Source of the DNA: Enoplolaimus lenunculus
Lineage: Eukaryota; Nematoda; Enoplea; Enoplida; Thoracostomopsidae
Assembly: GCA_030248215.1 (NCBI GenBank)
Contig: JASANG010001092.1
Coordinates: 1-64,000 of the forward strand
Length of the DNA: 64,000 nucleotides
Direction: 5' to 3'
In this document: piece after piece, positions 49,666-59,725 of the stretch
How the letters are laid out: each line of letters opens with the position of its first letter
Position numbering within the stretch: position 1 is the stretch's first letter
Position numbers and translations under genes: made by a program
The notes under the pieces: generated by a model
Seen by the model: only the letters and a program-made list of their open reading frames with translations
Told to the model about the DNA's origin: nothing
Database searches by the model: none

Positions 49666-51225
49666 TGTCACGGGCAGATTTTTCTCCCGGGCAGATTTTT
49701 CTCCCCGGAAAAATCTGCCCGGGCAGATTTTTCTCCCCGGAAAAATGTGCCCAGGCAGATTTTCCCCACGGAGAAATTTGCTCGGGCAGATTTTCCCCCG
49801 GGAAATTGCTGTCCGGGCAGATTTTTCCTCCAAATGCTCTGGCAGATTTCTCTCTCCAGAAATATCCGCCCAGACAGAATTTTAATTTTTCTGAGTGGAC
49901 GATGGTATATATACATATCAACTGAAGTGCTCACTCAATTTTCTATACACTGTTTCCTTTTAGGGATATATTTTTTAAAAATCATACTTAAGCTAAAATG
50001 GATTTAGAATATAATGAAATATTGGATTATGTTAAGAATAAGAAATATCCCGAATCATGGTCACAATTAGGACCAAGTGTTGCCAAGAACCTGAAAAAGA
50101 AGTTGAGGTCTGATGCAATCGGTATGAATATAAAGGTGATAAGCTGATGATACGGTTGAAGGATGAACTAAAAATTTCGGTCCCTCCTTCTGAACGACAA
50201 GCACTAATCTATAACTTCCATGACGAACGTGGTCATTTTGGACGATCTCGAACCATCGATGTAATTCAGGAAACTTACTTCTGGGATAACATAAGGTGTG
50301 ATGTAGAGAACTATATTGCATCTTGCGAAATTTGTCAAAAAGTTGACTTACGTGGTTTCGAAAAAGCAGACGTTCCGTTACACCCGCTCCCAGTTAAAAC
50401 AGTGTGGTACCATAAAGCAAACAGCCAAAAAACGATCAAAAACCGACGTTGATAGCAATCCTGTTGACTGGAAAGTTATTGGATGCATTCATCTCACTCA
50501 TGGTGACAAATTTGATCTATTAAATTCGCGGTGGCTTAACGACAGACACATCAACGCCGCGCAAATTTTGGTTGGACAGCAATATCAAGATATTCGCGGA
50601 CTAAATGACACATTAACACTTCAAATTTGGTACGAAGGTGACTCCACAGAAGGAAAATTTATTCAAATTCACCACGTTCGCAGTAACCACTGGCTGACCA
50701 CGGCTGCAGGAGATGGTGTTATTAAAGTATACGATCCGCTGCCATTTAACCTAGACGACGATCTTCAGCGGGTGTTGTCTCGTGTGTACGCCAACTACAA
50801 AATGAGGGAATTATTCGCCTGTCAATTACACCAGTAGTACAAGAACAGGGGTTTGATGACTGTGGGCTCTTTGCAATAGCGTATATGGTGGACCTAGCTA
50901 TGGGTACATGTCCAAGTCACAGGCTCTATGACCAGCATCTTATGCGCGAACATTTGTACGAATGTTTTGAATCAGGCATTATAAGTGCATTTCCCGGAAT
51001 ATGGAGGGAGAACAAAGAGTCTCCACAGTTTATAACTTTCGAGGTCATATACTAAATTAGCAGAAAGAAATGTACGTACTAGATGCTATTTTAGTAATTT
51101 TTTTGTATTCATTTTGTTAATTTGTGTAATATTTGTATATGTTAAAAATTCCGGGGAGAAAAATCTGCCCGGGCAGATTTTTCCGGGGAGAAAAATCTGC
51201 CCAGGAGAAAAATCTGCCCGTGACA
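49666..51225 (+). mobile_element. Ginger-like DNA transposon with 77-bp TIRs and CCGG target duplication
   Basis: The inverted ends start TGTCACGGGCAGATTTTTCT and agree over 77 bp with one mismatch. The flanks are CCGG at 49662-49665 and 51226-51229. The ends are built of repeated CCGGGCAGATTTTTCTCC units in both orientations, with extra diverged units to about 49870 on the left. Inside are an integrase-type H2C2 zinc-binding region and a Ulp1-like protease, but no DDE core, so it is a deletion derivative needing help in trans. TGT ends, 4-bp duplications and an H2C2 integrase are Ginger features. It sits in the LINE ORF1 frame. Confidence 0.85.
49998..51053 (+). pseudogene. Transposon protein: H2C2 integrase zinc-binding region joined to a Ulp1-like cysteine protease
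   Basis: Starts MDLEYNEILDYVKNKKYPES, a region often found at the head of KRBA2-like Ginger proteins. The next frame has the H2C2 motif (FHDERGHFGRS...ASCEICQK, about 50206-50342) and ends where a DDE domain should follow. The protease (about 50470-51053) keeps the substrate-loop WLNDRHIN and the full Ulp1 catalytic set: H in SNHWLTT, D in KVYDPLP, Q in VVQEQGF and C in DDCGLFA. Frame changes occur near 50130, 50430 and 50805. The DDE core (over 150 residues) is missing, probably by internal deletion. Confidence 0.75.
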
Positions 51226-51989
51226 CCGGAAGCCAAAGGTTTTGATAATTATAATAACTTTAATGCCTGCATTCAAGCGAGGCGGGATAGTTGCTTTCCG
51301 TTTAGTGCAGTTGGCAAAGCAACGAAAGACTTTTTTCACTTATTCTACAAATGACTGGCAATCTAATCTGTATATAACCGAAAAACCCATTATGGTATGG
51401 GGAGAATCCTTTGTGTCGGTAGAAGCCTTTGCGGGCGTATGGAAAGCCCGCATTCTGGGAACAACAAATTAGCAAATGATATTCTTGCTGAATGTAATCC
51501 AGTTAACATAAAAGGACTACATAGTCGACTACAGTGGAACGGCGATATATGTAACTATGCTAAGGTGGTGGGAGAATTGATAGCTATTGCTAGTCTTGAA
51601 AAGTATAAGCAAAACCCACCATTACGCCGAAAGCTGTTCGAAACTTCTGGACTTCTGGTTGAAAGCAATACATATAAAAATATTTGGTCGTGTGGTATTA
51701 AATGTGAAGATAACGACGCACAGCATCGCGACAAATGGCCGAATGGTTGTCTTAAAATCAATGGTGATATACAATCATTTGTAAGGCACAAATTTTTCGT
51801 TGACCCTTATATAGTCAAGAACGCGAAGCTGTGATAAGGTTTTCATTGGAAAACCTGACTAGGAATGAAAATAAACGTGCTCGTCTAGCGAGCCCTCCTT
51901 TTGTTGATTGTTAATTATACATGCTTTTTCTGTTGCGTGTTTAGAATATTTCTTTTTTTTGCAATATGGTGATGGTGTCTGAAAAAAAG

Positions 51990-54183
51990 CTGCTTTTCCT
52001 GATTTTCTTTCAGTCGCAACCCTTAATTGTGGTCGGATGAAACACTTTAGGAAATTATCTATAGTGTACGAGAAAGTAAAAGACTTAGACACAATATGTC
52101 TCCAAGAAACACATTTTAGTGAACAGCATATGAGCGAAATGTTTGACCGTATTTTTGCATCGAATTTCATATTGCATCATTCATACACTGAACCAGGAAA
52201 TTCTAAGACAAGCGTTACAGTGTTAATAAACAGGAACATTGGTGCTAAAGACCTTATAATTCACAACGAACTCAGAGGAAGAGCCATTGTTTTCAGTTTA
52301 TTTATAAATACTTTTTCCGTTTTCTTTATTGGTGTGTACGCACCGTCTAATCCTGCTGAAAGACCTGGTTTTTTACTCAATTATAAAACAATATTGTTCT
52401 TGTTGCGTGGTATGATACCTCAAAAGTATTTGTATGTTAAGGGATTTTAACCTTGTAGAGAATCCAGAAATTTATAGACCCAGTTTATGTGTTGATCGTC
52501 AAATCGGGATTGCTGAATTTTTATTTTTGAAAGAGTTTCTATTGCTGCACGATGTTTACAGGGACAAGCATCCCACTAAAAACGATTTTTTACTTTTTTG
52601 TCCGCAATTCATAATACTCAATCACGACTAGATCGCATCTACACAACGGTAAATATGCTCGACGGCGCTCTCTCCACAGCTCGCAGCGTGAATTTCACGG
52701 ATCATAGGATTTTTCGGGTAAAAATAAAACTGAAATCTGTAGAGAAAGAACACAGGTATTACAAATTGAACCCACAGCTCGCAGCGTGAATTTCACGGAT
52801 CATAGGATTTTTCTGGTAAAAATAAACTGAAATCTGTAGATAAAGAACACAGGTATTACAAATTGAACACACTCCTGTTATGTGAAACAGGAGTGTGTGA
52901 TTTTATGCGTGAACGATTATATTTCTTGAATACTGAAACACAAGACTTTCTAGGTAGCTGGGATATTTTTAAGGAAAATGTAAAACTGTATTTTCAGCAG
53001 TTAGGTAAATGTAAAGCGAAAGAACGTTCATTAAGTTAAAAAAGCTATGAAACCAGGGTCCGAAATGCTCCAAATTTAGTTTGTTCCGCGCCCGATGTAT
53101 CGATCTATAAGAGTATTTCGAAAAACGGAAAGAGGAAATGAAATTAGTAAATAGTTTTATATTGCAAAGTGTAAGCATAACACATATTATAGCGATTTCG
53201 TGGATGATAAACGATCACTGTCGACTGTGAAATTTCTACAAAGAAAAAAATTTGGAGCAAAGATATATTTTTTCAGTGACAATGTCAAACGACAAAACTG
53301 TACGTAATAATAGAGATATTATTCAAGAAGTTACACATCAATATTCGTTATTATTTCGTTCAGAGCTAGTAGACAATACAATGTTGAGTCTGTTTTTAGA
53401 ACAACCGAATTTTCCAAAATTAGCAAACGAGCAAGCAAATAGTTTAGAACGCCCTATTACTGAAGAGGAAATACGGCGCGCTATACGCTTCTTCCAGGGT
53501 AAAAAACACCGGGTCTGAACGGAATTTCGATTGAGTATTACTGGTGTTATTGCGGGGAGTTGGTTCCTTTTACGTGTAAACTTTTCAATGTGTTTCTGCA
53601 AAATGAGATGCTGAATCTTTCCGCTTATGATGGTATTATCAGTTTACTTTATAAAAGAAGGGGTGACAGATCCATTCTGGAAAATTGGCGCCCCATCTCG
53701 TTGTTAAACGTAGATTATAAAATTTACGCTAAAATATGAACTAAACGGTTAGAACCGATCATGCACTTCTTTGTACACCCTGACCAAACCTCATCGGTGA
53801 AGGGTAGAGCAATTCAAGATAGCCTAATCCATGTAAGATCGGTGATTGATTACACGAGAGAAAACGGTGATAACGCTATGATCTTATAGCTCGATCACAA
53901 AGCCGCTTTCGACATGGTGGAGTGGGATTTTCTTTTTAAAACCTTGGCCCATATGAGTTTTGGCCCAAACTTCTTGAAATTTGTTAAATGCTTGTATAAG
54001 AAAGATTACATCCGCTCTGCAGTTCTAGTTAGCGGATATGTGTCTGATACGTTTTACATATCTAGAGGCATAAGCCAGGGATGCCCATTATCGCCACTAT
54101 TATATGTTATCACTTCTGAAGTAATTGCACATTTTATAAGAAACACTAAAATGCTGCGTGGAATCCCATTGGGTGTAATAATT
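51990..54183 (+). pseudogene. LINE ORF2: APE endonuclease and reverse transcriptase (5' part)
   Basis: The endonuclease begins VATLNCGRMKHFRKL, with LDTICLQETHF carrying the catalytic glutamate (about 52087-52120), GVYAPSNP (52338), DFNL (52436), and SRLDRIYT plus FTDHR at the end (52620-52710). After a degraded linker, RT has ITEEEIRRAI, PGLNGISIEYY (53520), NWRPISLLNVDYKI (53684), LDHKAAFDMVEWDFLF (53890, with its D) and GISQGCPLSPLLYV (54069). Stops lie near 53739 and 53887 and frame changes near 52445, 52615 and 53515. Confidence 0.85.
52674..52868 (+). repeat. 98-bp tandem duplication in LINE ORF2
   Basis: 52674-52771 is repeated at 52772-52868 with three or four differences. Right after it comes ACACTCCTGTTATGTGAAAC and AGGAGTGTGT, a short hairpin. 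The duplication covers the end of the endonuclease and disrupts the frame. Confidence 0.9.
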
Positions 54184-54670
54184 GGTTATCCACGTTAAAA
54201 TACACGCACATTTGAAAAAAATGTCCCTCCCTTTTGGGTTCCCATGTTGTCCCTACCCACTCTCTTTATGCACTGTCTGAGATGTCAATATGTCATTGTG
54301 TGAACCTTTAGACAATGAATATGCTCTAGGCGCAAATATATACTTGTCCTGACATCATTATCGGAAACTGTTTTTGTCCATAGTCCCTCAGAAGGGACTC
54401 AATTTTTTGCGTTGAATGATGCGTGTGAATATGTGTGCACAGCGTGTCTTTTTAAATGTGTCCTTTGTGCTAACGTAATGTCCCGACATCCTACAGACAA
54501 CATTTATTTATCCAGAGTCCCTTCTGACAGAGTCTAGACAATTAACACTATGTTAGTACAGCTATGAAACTGTACCTTGCCTCCAGCTAGTATGTGTACT
54601 TTGATGCTGTTCCTAATGTGGTTGGTGGAACATTTATTACATCGGCGCGTGCATTTTAACGTGGATGACC
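54184..54670. mobile_element. Inverted-repeat DNA element, family M1, complete copy
   Basis: Ends GGTTATCCACGTTAAAATAC and the inverted GGTCATCCACGTTAAAATGC match over 24 bp. It splits the reverse transcriptase between GIPLGVII and the ITKFVDDTSF box, which resumes immediately afterwards at 54671. Positions 54190-54510 match 1-321 inverted. No clean target duplication. Non-coding. Confidence 0.85.
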
Positions 54671-55370
54671 TATAAATACGAGAATTACAAAATTCGTTGA
54701 TGATACTAGTTTTTATAACAAAATGGGAAGAAACAGATAAAATTTTTCATATTTTCCAGTGGTATAGAATGGCCTCAGGGAGCCGATGAAACCGGCAAAA
54801 ACCCAATTATTACTCGTAGGAGGATTGAATGATTTCGCCCCCCCAAACCGTTACAATGATTTCATTGTAAAAAGTTGAAAATATATGGGTTTGGGTCGAC
54901 GCAAATGGGTTTGACTTGAACGAAAATTGGTCAAAGAGCCAAGGCGCGCCTGAAAGACTAGAAAACAAGATGCCCCCCGCGGTATTTCGATATATGGTAA
55001 AATGCATTTTGTTATAATATATAATCTTTGTATGTTTAATATGTTTGTAATGTCCTTACTCCGTCGATTCATTTTATAGCCAATGCATACAAAATAATGC
55101 GTCGTTTTTTGCGGTATCCATCAAAGCAAATGTTGTGAAGCAAAATATAGGTACTACATTTGGAGCCAAAATATGGTGGGATCAGATGTCCAGGCATTGA
55201 TGTTAGAGTAAAAGTTACAAGACTAACGTTTTATGTTCACGTTCTTACCTTTAAAGAAGTATTAAGCTGGCGAAGATGTTATCACCATATATACAGCAAA
55301 GTTGAAAATATGACAAACGTAGCACTGAAAACAATCGCGGTGCCTCACAATTGGTAACGTGAACCCTGCA
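54671..55370 (+). pseudogene. LINE ORF2 3' part: RT catalytic box D and post-RT region
   Basis: Opens with ITKFVDDTSFYNK (FVDD replaces the usual YADD), then a MASGSR segment and a decayed middle (GANGFDLNENWSKSQ). It ends with GGIRCPGIDV and FKEVLSWRRCYHH, matching 36060-36180 of the other LINE fragment. The C-terminal knuckle present in that fragment is not reached here. Confidence 0.75.
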
Positions 55371-55584
55371 TAATATATATTGATCGCTATGTCGGTTGAG
55401 AACTAGGTTAAAACCAGATATTTTTCAAAACGTTTTCAGTAAGATAATTTTTCCATGCGAAAACACTGTACTAAGATTTAGGCTTTGTTTTTGATGTTTA
55501 TTTTCTGTTTGTAACTTTTTACCGCAAAAAACAAAGAACGATAATCGCAAAAGTATTTTTAAATAAATTCGTTATATATGTTAA

Positions 55585-55847
55585 CCCCTTCTCACATTGA
55601 GTTGCCTATAGGCAACTCAGCGCAGTGTATATACGTTAAATAGTATATATCGCACCGCGTTTAACAATTGCAACACGTATACATAGTACTAAATCACCGC
55701 AAGACGCGAGAGCCCCCTCGGGCTCGAGCGTCAAGCTCCTACAGCTCAGTGGTGATGGTATACGCCTCCCACTCCAGTCACTGGAGTTCGAATCCTAGCA
55801 TAAAAGTAGGTCTCAGGGTAAATAGAAAATATTCGTGTGAGAAAGGG
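55585..55847. mobile_element. piggyBac-type non-autonomous element with a tRNA-like core
   Basis: Ends CCCCTTCTCACA and the inverted CCCTTTCTCACA, flanked by TTAA on both sides (55581-55584 and 55848-55851), the hallmark of piggyBac insertion. A perfect GAGTTGCCTATAGGCAACTC palindrome lies near the left end. The right half contains a tRNA-like segment (next entry). Confidence 0.8.
55733..55800 (+). other. tRNA-like segment with A and B boxes inside the piggyBac-type element
   Basis: AGCTCAGTGGTGATGG resembles an A box and GGAGTTCGAATCCT a B box, with a CACTCCAGTCACTGGAG stem between. The acceptor stem does not close well and the D-arm spacing is off, so I read it as a tRNA-derived sequence carried by the element and not a working tRNA gene. 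Confidence 0.5.
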
Positions 55848-55879
55848 TTAAGCGAAAAATTTTCAGTTTACTATCTATA

Positions 55880-56045
55880 ACCCCTTCTCACATTGAGTTG
55901 CCTATAGGCAACACAGCGCAGTATATATACGTTAAATAATATATATCACACCGTGTTCAACAATTGCAACACGTATACATAGTTCTAAATCACCACAAGA
56001 CATGAGAACCCCCTCGGGCTCGAGCGTCAAGCTCCTATAGCTGAG
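55880..56045. mobile_element. Truncated second copy of the piggyBac-type element
   Basis: Repeats ACCCCTTCTCACATTGAGTT and the next 150 bp in the same orientation, stopping at CTCCTATAGCTGAGT where the tRNA-like part would begin. The left TTAA is changed to ATAA. Confidence 0.75.
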
Positions 56046-56049
56046 TCTT

Positions 56050-57765
56050 CCGTTACAGCAACAAGTTAAAACAAGTGCTTGACAAGCTAAAATTTAGGTT
56101 TGGAAACTCAAAAACAAGCAAAATTGACTTTCGGATACAATCCGTGTTTCGCAATACTACAATGCAGTAAGCATTAGCTTTAGTCTAATTTTTCAGGAAA
56201 AATATAAATCGGCATCGGTGAATATTTTGATTTGGCACATCTCTAATTTTTTTAAAAGACTTAGCTATAGGCTTATACTAATGTTACGGTCCTAATATAT
56301 ACATATTGGTCTTACTTCACAAAGCAGAATAAAATTTGCTAATTTAAATTGTGATCAAATTCTAGCGTAGAATTCAACTTTCAAAAACGTTCTTTCTTAC
56401 GTATCCACAGTATATACATATATTCCTTTGATGATTGCCGCTAGTGAAACCTAGAGTCACCGTCCGACGGCGGTGACAAAAATAATTAGAACTTAAACAT
56501 GATGGTTCAGGTTGGCTTAGGTATTTTTGCTCAACGTCTTTTTGCTCAACGTCGTTTAAGGCAAACTCATGTGAACTACGAATTATATCGATGCCTCATC
56601 CGAGTCACAGTGCATTTTTGTCTCTTCTTGAACTTGCATACAGAACAAAGTAGAAAAATTCAAATTTTCATTACGTGCCGCAAAATTCCTGTTAGCTCGG
56701 GTGTTACAAACAAACAGTGTTGATCTCGAAAACGGTAATAGGCTATTTTAGGCTGTGGTGTGTTAATTTGTGTTGGGTGTTTATGTCTTGCATCTGTGTA
56801 TTTGTCTGTTGTTGGTTGAAATTTAGAAAATTTGCGATAACCCAAGGCTATCGTGTGTTACAAATGATGTCGCCACCTTACAGTCCTGGTTTATATATTA
56901 TGATACTGTTGCTATTATAGAGTAGGACTAATTTTGAAATCAAAGTTATTTTGTACGACACTTATATTTGCAAAACCGAACACAACGCGCGCAATACGTT
57001 TGGTGTTGCTACTTTTCTGCTGAACCAATTACAAAAAAGCGAGTTATTAATTTGAACCTCTACCGTACGTCTTGAGCTACAAAAGCTAACACATTGAAAG
57101 CAACCACATATAATAATGCATGTTTAAGGATATTTTTGTATTCGCCTTTGGCAAACCGTATTCACAAAAGCTGGTTGCAGTTTTGCTGAAGCGACGTTAA
57201 TTTCGTACGCTGCCACAACGAACACAAACGTTGTTACCACAATGTTGATCAACTCAGGCAGGTACGGAAGCACTACAAGAACTCCTTTGGTATCAGCTGC
57301 TAGCCAAATATGATATTGCACAATGTAAAGCTTAAAATTAAACAACATGCCAGTAATAGTTGTAGCAAGGCTCTGTGTGTCTCGTACATATGTATGCATC
57401 TTGTATGTGAGTTTTCGAATGCAATATTCGAGTCAAGCAGAGCGAGACGACAGTAGCGCGCAAGGGTATCGTTAATACACACTGTAAGACGACCACGAGT
57501 GCTTGCACGAGTGCAGAACGAGTGCTTGTACAAGAAGTTTAACGAGTGTTTGCACGAGCGTTTCTACAGCATGCATAAGCGATACCGTATCGCATACTAG
57601 AATGCTTACATATGTATAGAACACTCAGAGCCGTGCTGTAATTAACTGGTAGTATGACATAAAAAATTCATCGCGAAACTAATAGCGGCAACGTATTGTC
57701 TTTAGCATAGGTATTATTCTATACATTGTATACTAGATTAATTTTGGTTTTCTTCCTTATTACTA
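56050..57765. other. No recognisable gene
   Basis: AT-rich sequence. A short cluster of ACGAGTGCTTGCACGAGTGC repeats at about 57495-57565 is the only structure seen. Minus-strand frames near 57124-57533 lack supporting features. Confidence 0.45.
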
Positions 57766-57872
57766 CATGCTTGGGCCAATGCTGCTCTGAGGGGCGTCCG
57801 ATATTTCCGCGGGACAGCAACAGGCCAGCACTCCAGCCCATACATTTGTACTGGAATGGATGGGCAGCTTCA

Positions 57873-58901
57873 TGCGGTGTTCACGTTATAGATGGTGCAG
57901 CTGGGTCACGTTTTGTCACGTTGTATAAATATTGGGTAACATTTTGTCTGCGATGTAACCCAATACGATATTCAAAAAACAGTGGTTGTCTGCTAACATC
58001 ACGTATCGGTCACGTTTTGTCTTTCAATATCATATGATATTCCCTACGTTGTCTGTCAATATCATATGATCATTTTGAAAATGTCTACTGAGTCAGTTGC
58101 ATAACTAGGTTTGGAATATCATGTGATGCTGATCGACATGTGCCGTTAGTATCATATGATATTCCAAGACAATGTAAGTACTTATATTATGGTGGGAAAT
58201 TTAAATTATGGCTGGAAAATTTAAATTTTGGCGGCAAAATTCAAATTTTGGCGGGAAATTAAAATTTTGGCGGGAAATTAAAATTTTGGCGGGAAAATTC
58301 AAATTTTGGCGGGAAAATTCGAATTTTGGCGGGAAATTCAAATTTTGGCGGGAAATTCAAATTTTGGGGGAAAAATTCAAATTTTTGGCGGGAAAATTCG
58401 AATTTTGGCGGAAAATTCAAATTTTGGTTGAAAATTCAAATTTTGGCGGCAAATTCAAAATCAGGAGGGAAAATTGAAATTTTGGCGGGAAATTCAAATA
58501 TTGTTGCAAATACAAATTTTGGGGGAAATTTAAATTTTGGCAGGAAAATTCGAATTTGGGAGGGAATATTCAAAAGTTTAGCGGATTGTCTTATGATACG
58601 TCTTAAAACTACATAATCGAATATCATATGATATTTCAAATCCGTCTTGTTAAATATCATATATATGCTGTTAATTTGTAATATTATATGATATTTAACA
58701 ATATGTCTGATTATGTCACGTGACATTCGAACACTTGTATGCTGAGATATCCTGAATACCCGGGCTTTGTAAAGCAATATCACATGATATTCGATTTTTG
58801 TCTGTCCGTATCATATGATGGTTACAAAACTTTATGTTGATGTCGAATCAACATGTGACAAAACGTGACCCGACTGCCCCAGTTATAACGTGAACGCCCC
58901 A
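57873..58901. mobile_element. DNA element family M3, copy B
   Basis: Ends TGCGGTGTTCACGTTATAGA and the inverted TGGGGCGTTCACGTTATAAC. Flanked by TCA on both sides (57870-57872, 58902-58904). Contains CAATATCATATGATATTCC palindromes on both flanks and a tandem repeat in the middle. Inserted in the 46-bp minisatellite of the surrounding element. Confidence 0.8.
58195..58575. repeat. 19-20-bp minisatellite inside M3 copy B
   Basis: About 18 units close to AAATTCAAATTTTGGCGGGA, of variable length, so open frames through it change phase. Non-coding. Confidence 0.9.
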
Positions 58902-58904
58902 TCA

Positions 58905-59725
58905 AGCCCATGTTTTTGTAGGGTCGGCCGGGTCAGCCGGGACAGCTTAGAGCGTGTGTTTTCGTTGGATTGGCCGGAACAGCCTCCAGCCTATTTTTTG
59001 CTGAGTCGGCCCGGTCAGCCGGACAGCTTCGAGCGTGTGTTTTCGTTGGGTCGGCCGAGACAGCCGGGACAGCTTCGAGCGTGTTTTTGTTCGGCCGGCC
59101 GGCTCAGTCTGGACAGCTTCGAGCCTATGTTTTTGCAGGGTCGGGCGGGACAGCCAAGACAGCTTCGAGCTTGTGTTTTCGTTGGGTCAGCCGGGACAGC
59201 CAGGACAGCTTCGAGCCTATGTTTTTGCTGGATTGGGCAGGGTCAACCGGGACCGTTTCGAGCGTGTATTTTCGTTGGGTCGGTTGGGACAGCGGGGACA
59301 GCTTCGAGCCTTTGTTTTTGCTGGTTTGGGCGGGACCGCCGGTACAACTTAGAGCCTAGTTTTTTGCTGGGTCGGTCGGGACAGCCGGAAGAGCTTCGAG
59401 CTTGTGTTTTCGTTGGGTCGGTCGGGACAGCCGGGACAGCTTCGAGCCTATGTTTTTGCTGGGTCGGGCCAGACAGCCGACAGGTTCGAGCGTGTGTTTT
59501 CGTTGGGCCGGTCAGGACAGCCGGTACAACTTCGAGCAGGTGCTTTCGTTGGGTCGATCGGGACAGCTTGGAGCCTGTGTTTTTGCTGGGTCGGTCGGAA
59601 CAGCCAGAACAACTTCGAACCTATGTTTTTGCTGGGTTGGTCGGGCAGCCGAGACAGCTTCGAGCCTATGTTCTTGCTGGGTCGGACGGACAGCCGCGAC
59701 AGCTTCGACTGCTTTGTAATTTTTC
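58905..59725. repeat. 46-bp minisatellite, about 18 units
   Basis: The unit contains GTCGGTCGGGACAGCCGGGA, then CAGCTTCGAGCCTATGTTTT and TGCTGG. Being 46 bp, it rotates the frame at each unit, which gives overlapping long frames in all three phases (SFERVFSLG, LRACVFVGS, SSLCFCWVG). These are artefacts. Three or four units recur inverted at 60020-60190. Confidence 0.92.

Larger units (their letters stand above)
49143..51834 (+). pseudogene. LINE ORF1: CCHC zinc knuckle plus NADAR (YbiA-like) domain, split by an insertion
   Basis: The first part (49143-49665) ends in a knuckle, CKICHEYNHLSTNC (C-X2-C-X4-H-X4-C, about 49429-49470), after a conserved TLHVFGVPF...GRYIKW region, like the nucleic-acid-binding ORF1 of Tx1/L1 LINEs. 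The frame resumes beyond the Ginger-like element. From about 51390 it matches the NADAR family: SVEAFAGVWKARILG (family S-E-H-x-F-Q-x-x-K-A), NDILAECNP, YKQNPPLRRKLFETSG (KFxQNxxLRxxLLxTG), LVESNTYKNIWSCGI (LVExxxxDxxWGxG) and KWPNGCL. NADAR proteins are N-glycosidases of ADP-ribose and riboflavin-pathway compounds. A frame shift lies near 51465. Whether the enzyme was active in the source element is unknown. Confidence 0.75.
49143..55370 (+). mobile_element. Tx1/L1-type LINE, interrupted by two later insertions
   Basis: Parts in order: ORF1 5' part with CCHC knuckle (49143-49665); a Ginger-like insertion (49666-51225); ORF1 3' part with NADAR domain (51226-51834); ORF2 endonuclease (about 52000-52700); ORF2 reverse transcriptase (about 53270-54183); an inverted-repeat element (54184-54670); then the FVDD box and post-RT region to about 55360. 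Sequence style (LLYKRRGDRS, NWRPISLLNVDYKI, HPDQTSSVKGR, GISQGCPLSPLLYV) is that of the Tx1/L1 group. Several stops and shifts show it is inactive. Confidence 0.9.

Noticed and set aside
55733-55800. Functional tRNA gene
   Set aside because: A and B boxes are present but the acceptor stem and D-arm do not pair properly, and it is embedded in a piggyBac-type element.
57124-57533. Overlapping minus-strand frames with hydrophobic stretches
   Set aside because: No signal peptide start, splice context or homology. Composition fits chance AT-rich sequence.
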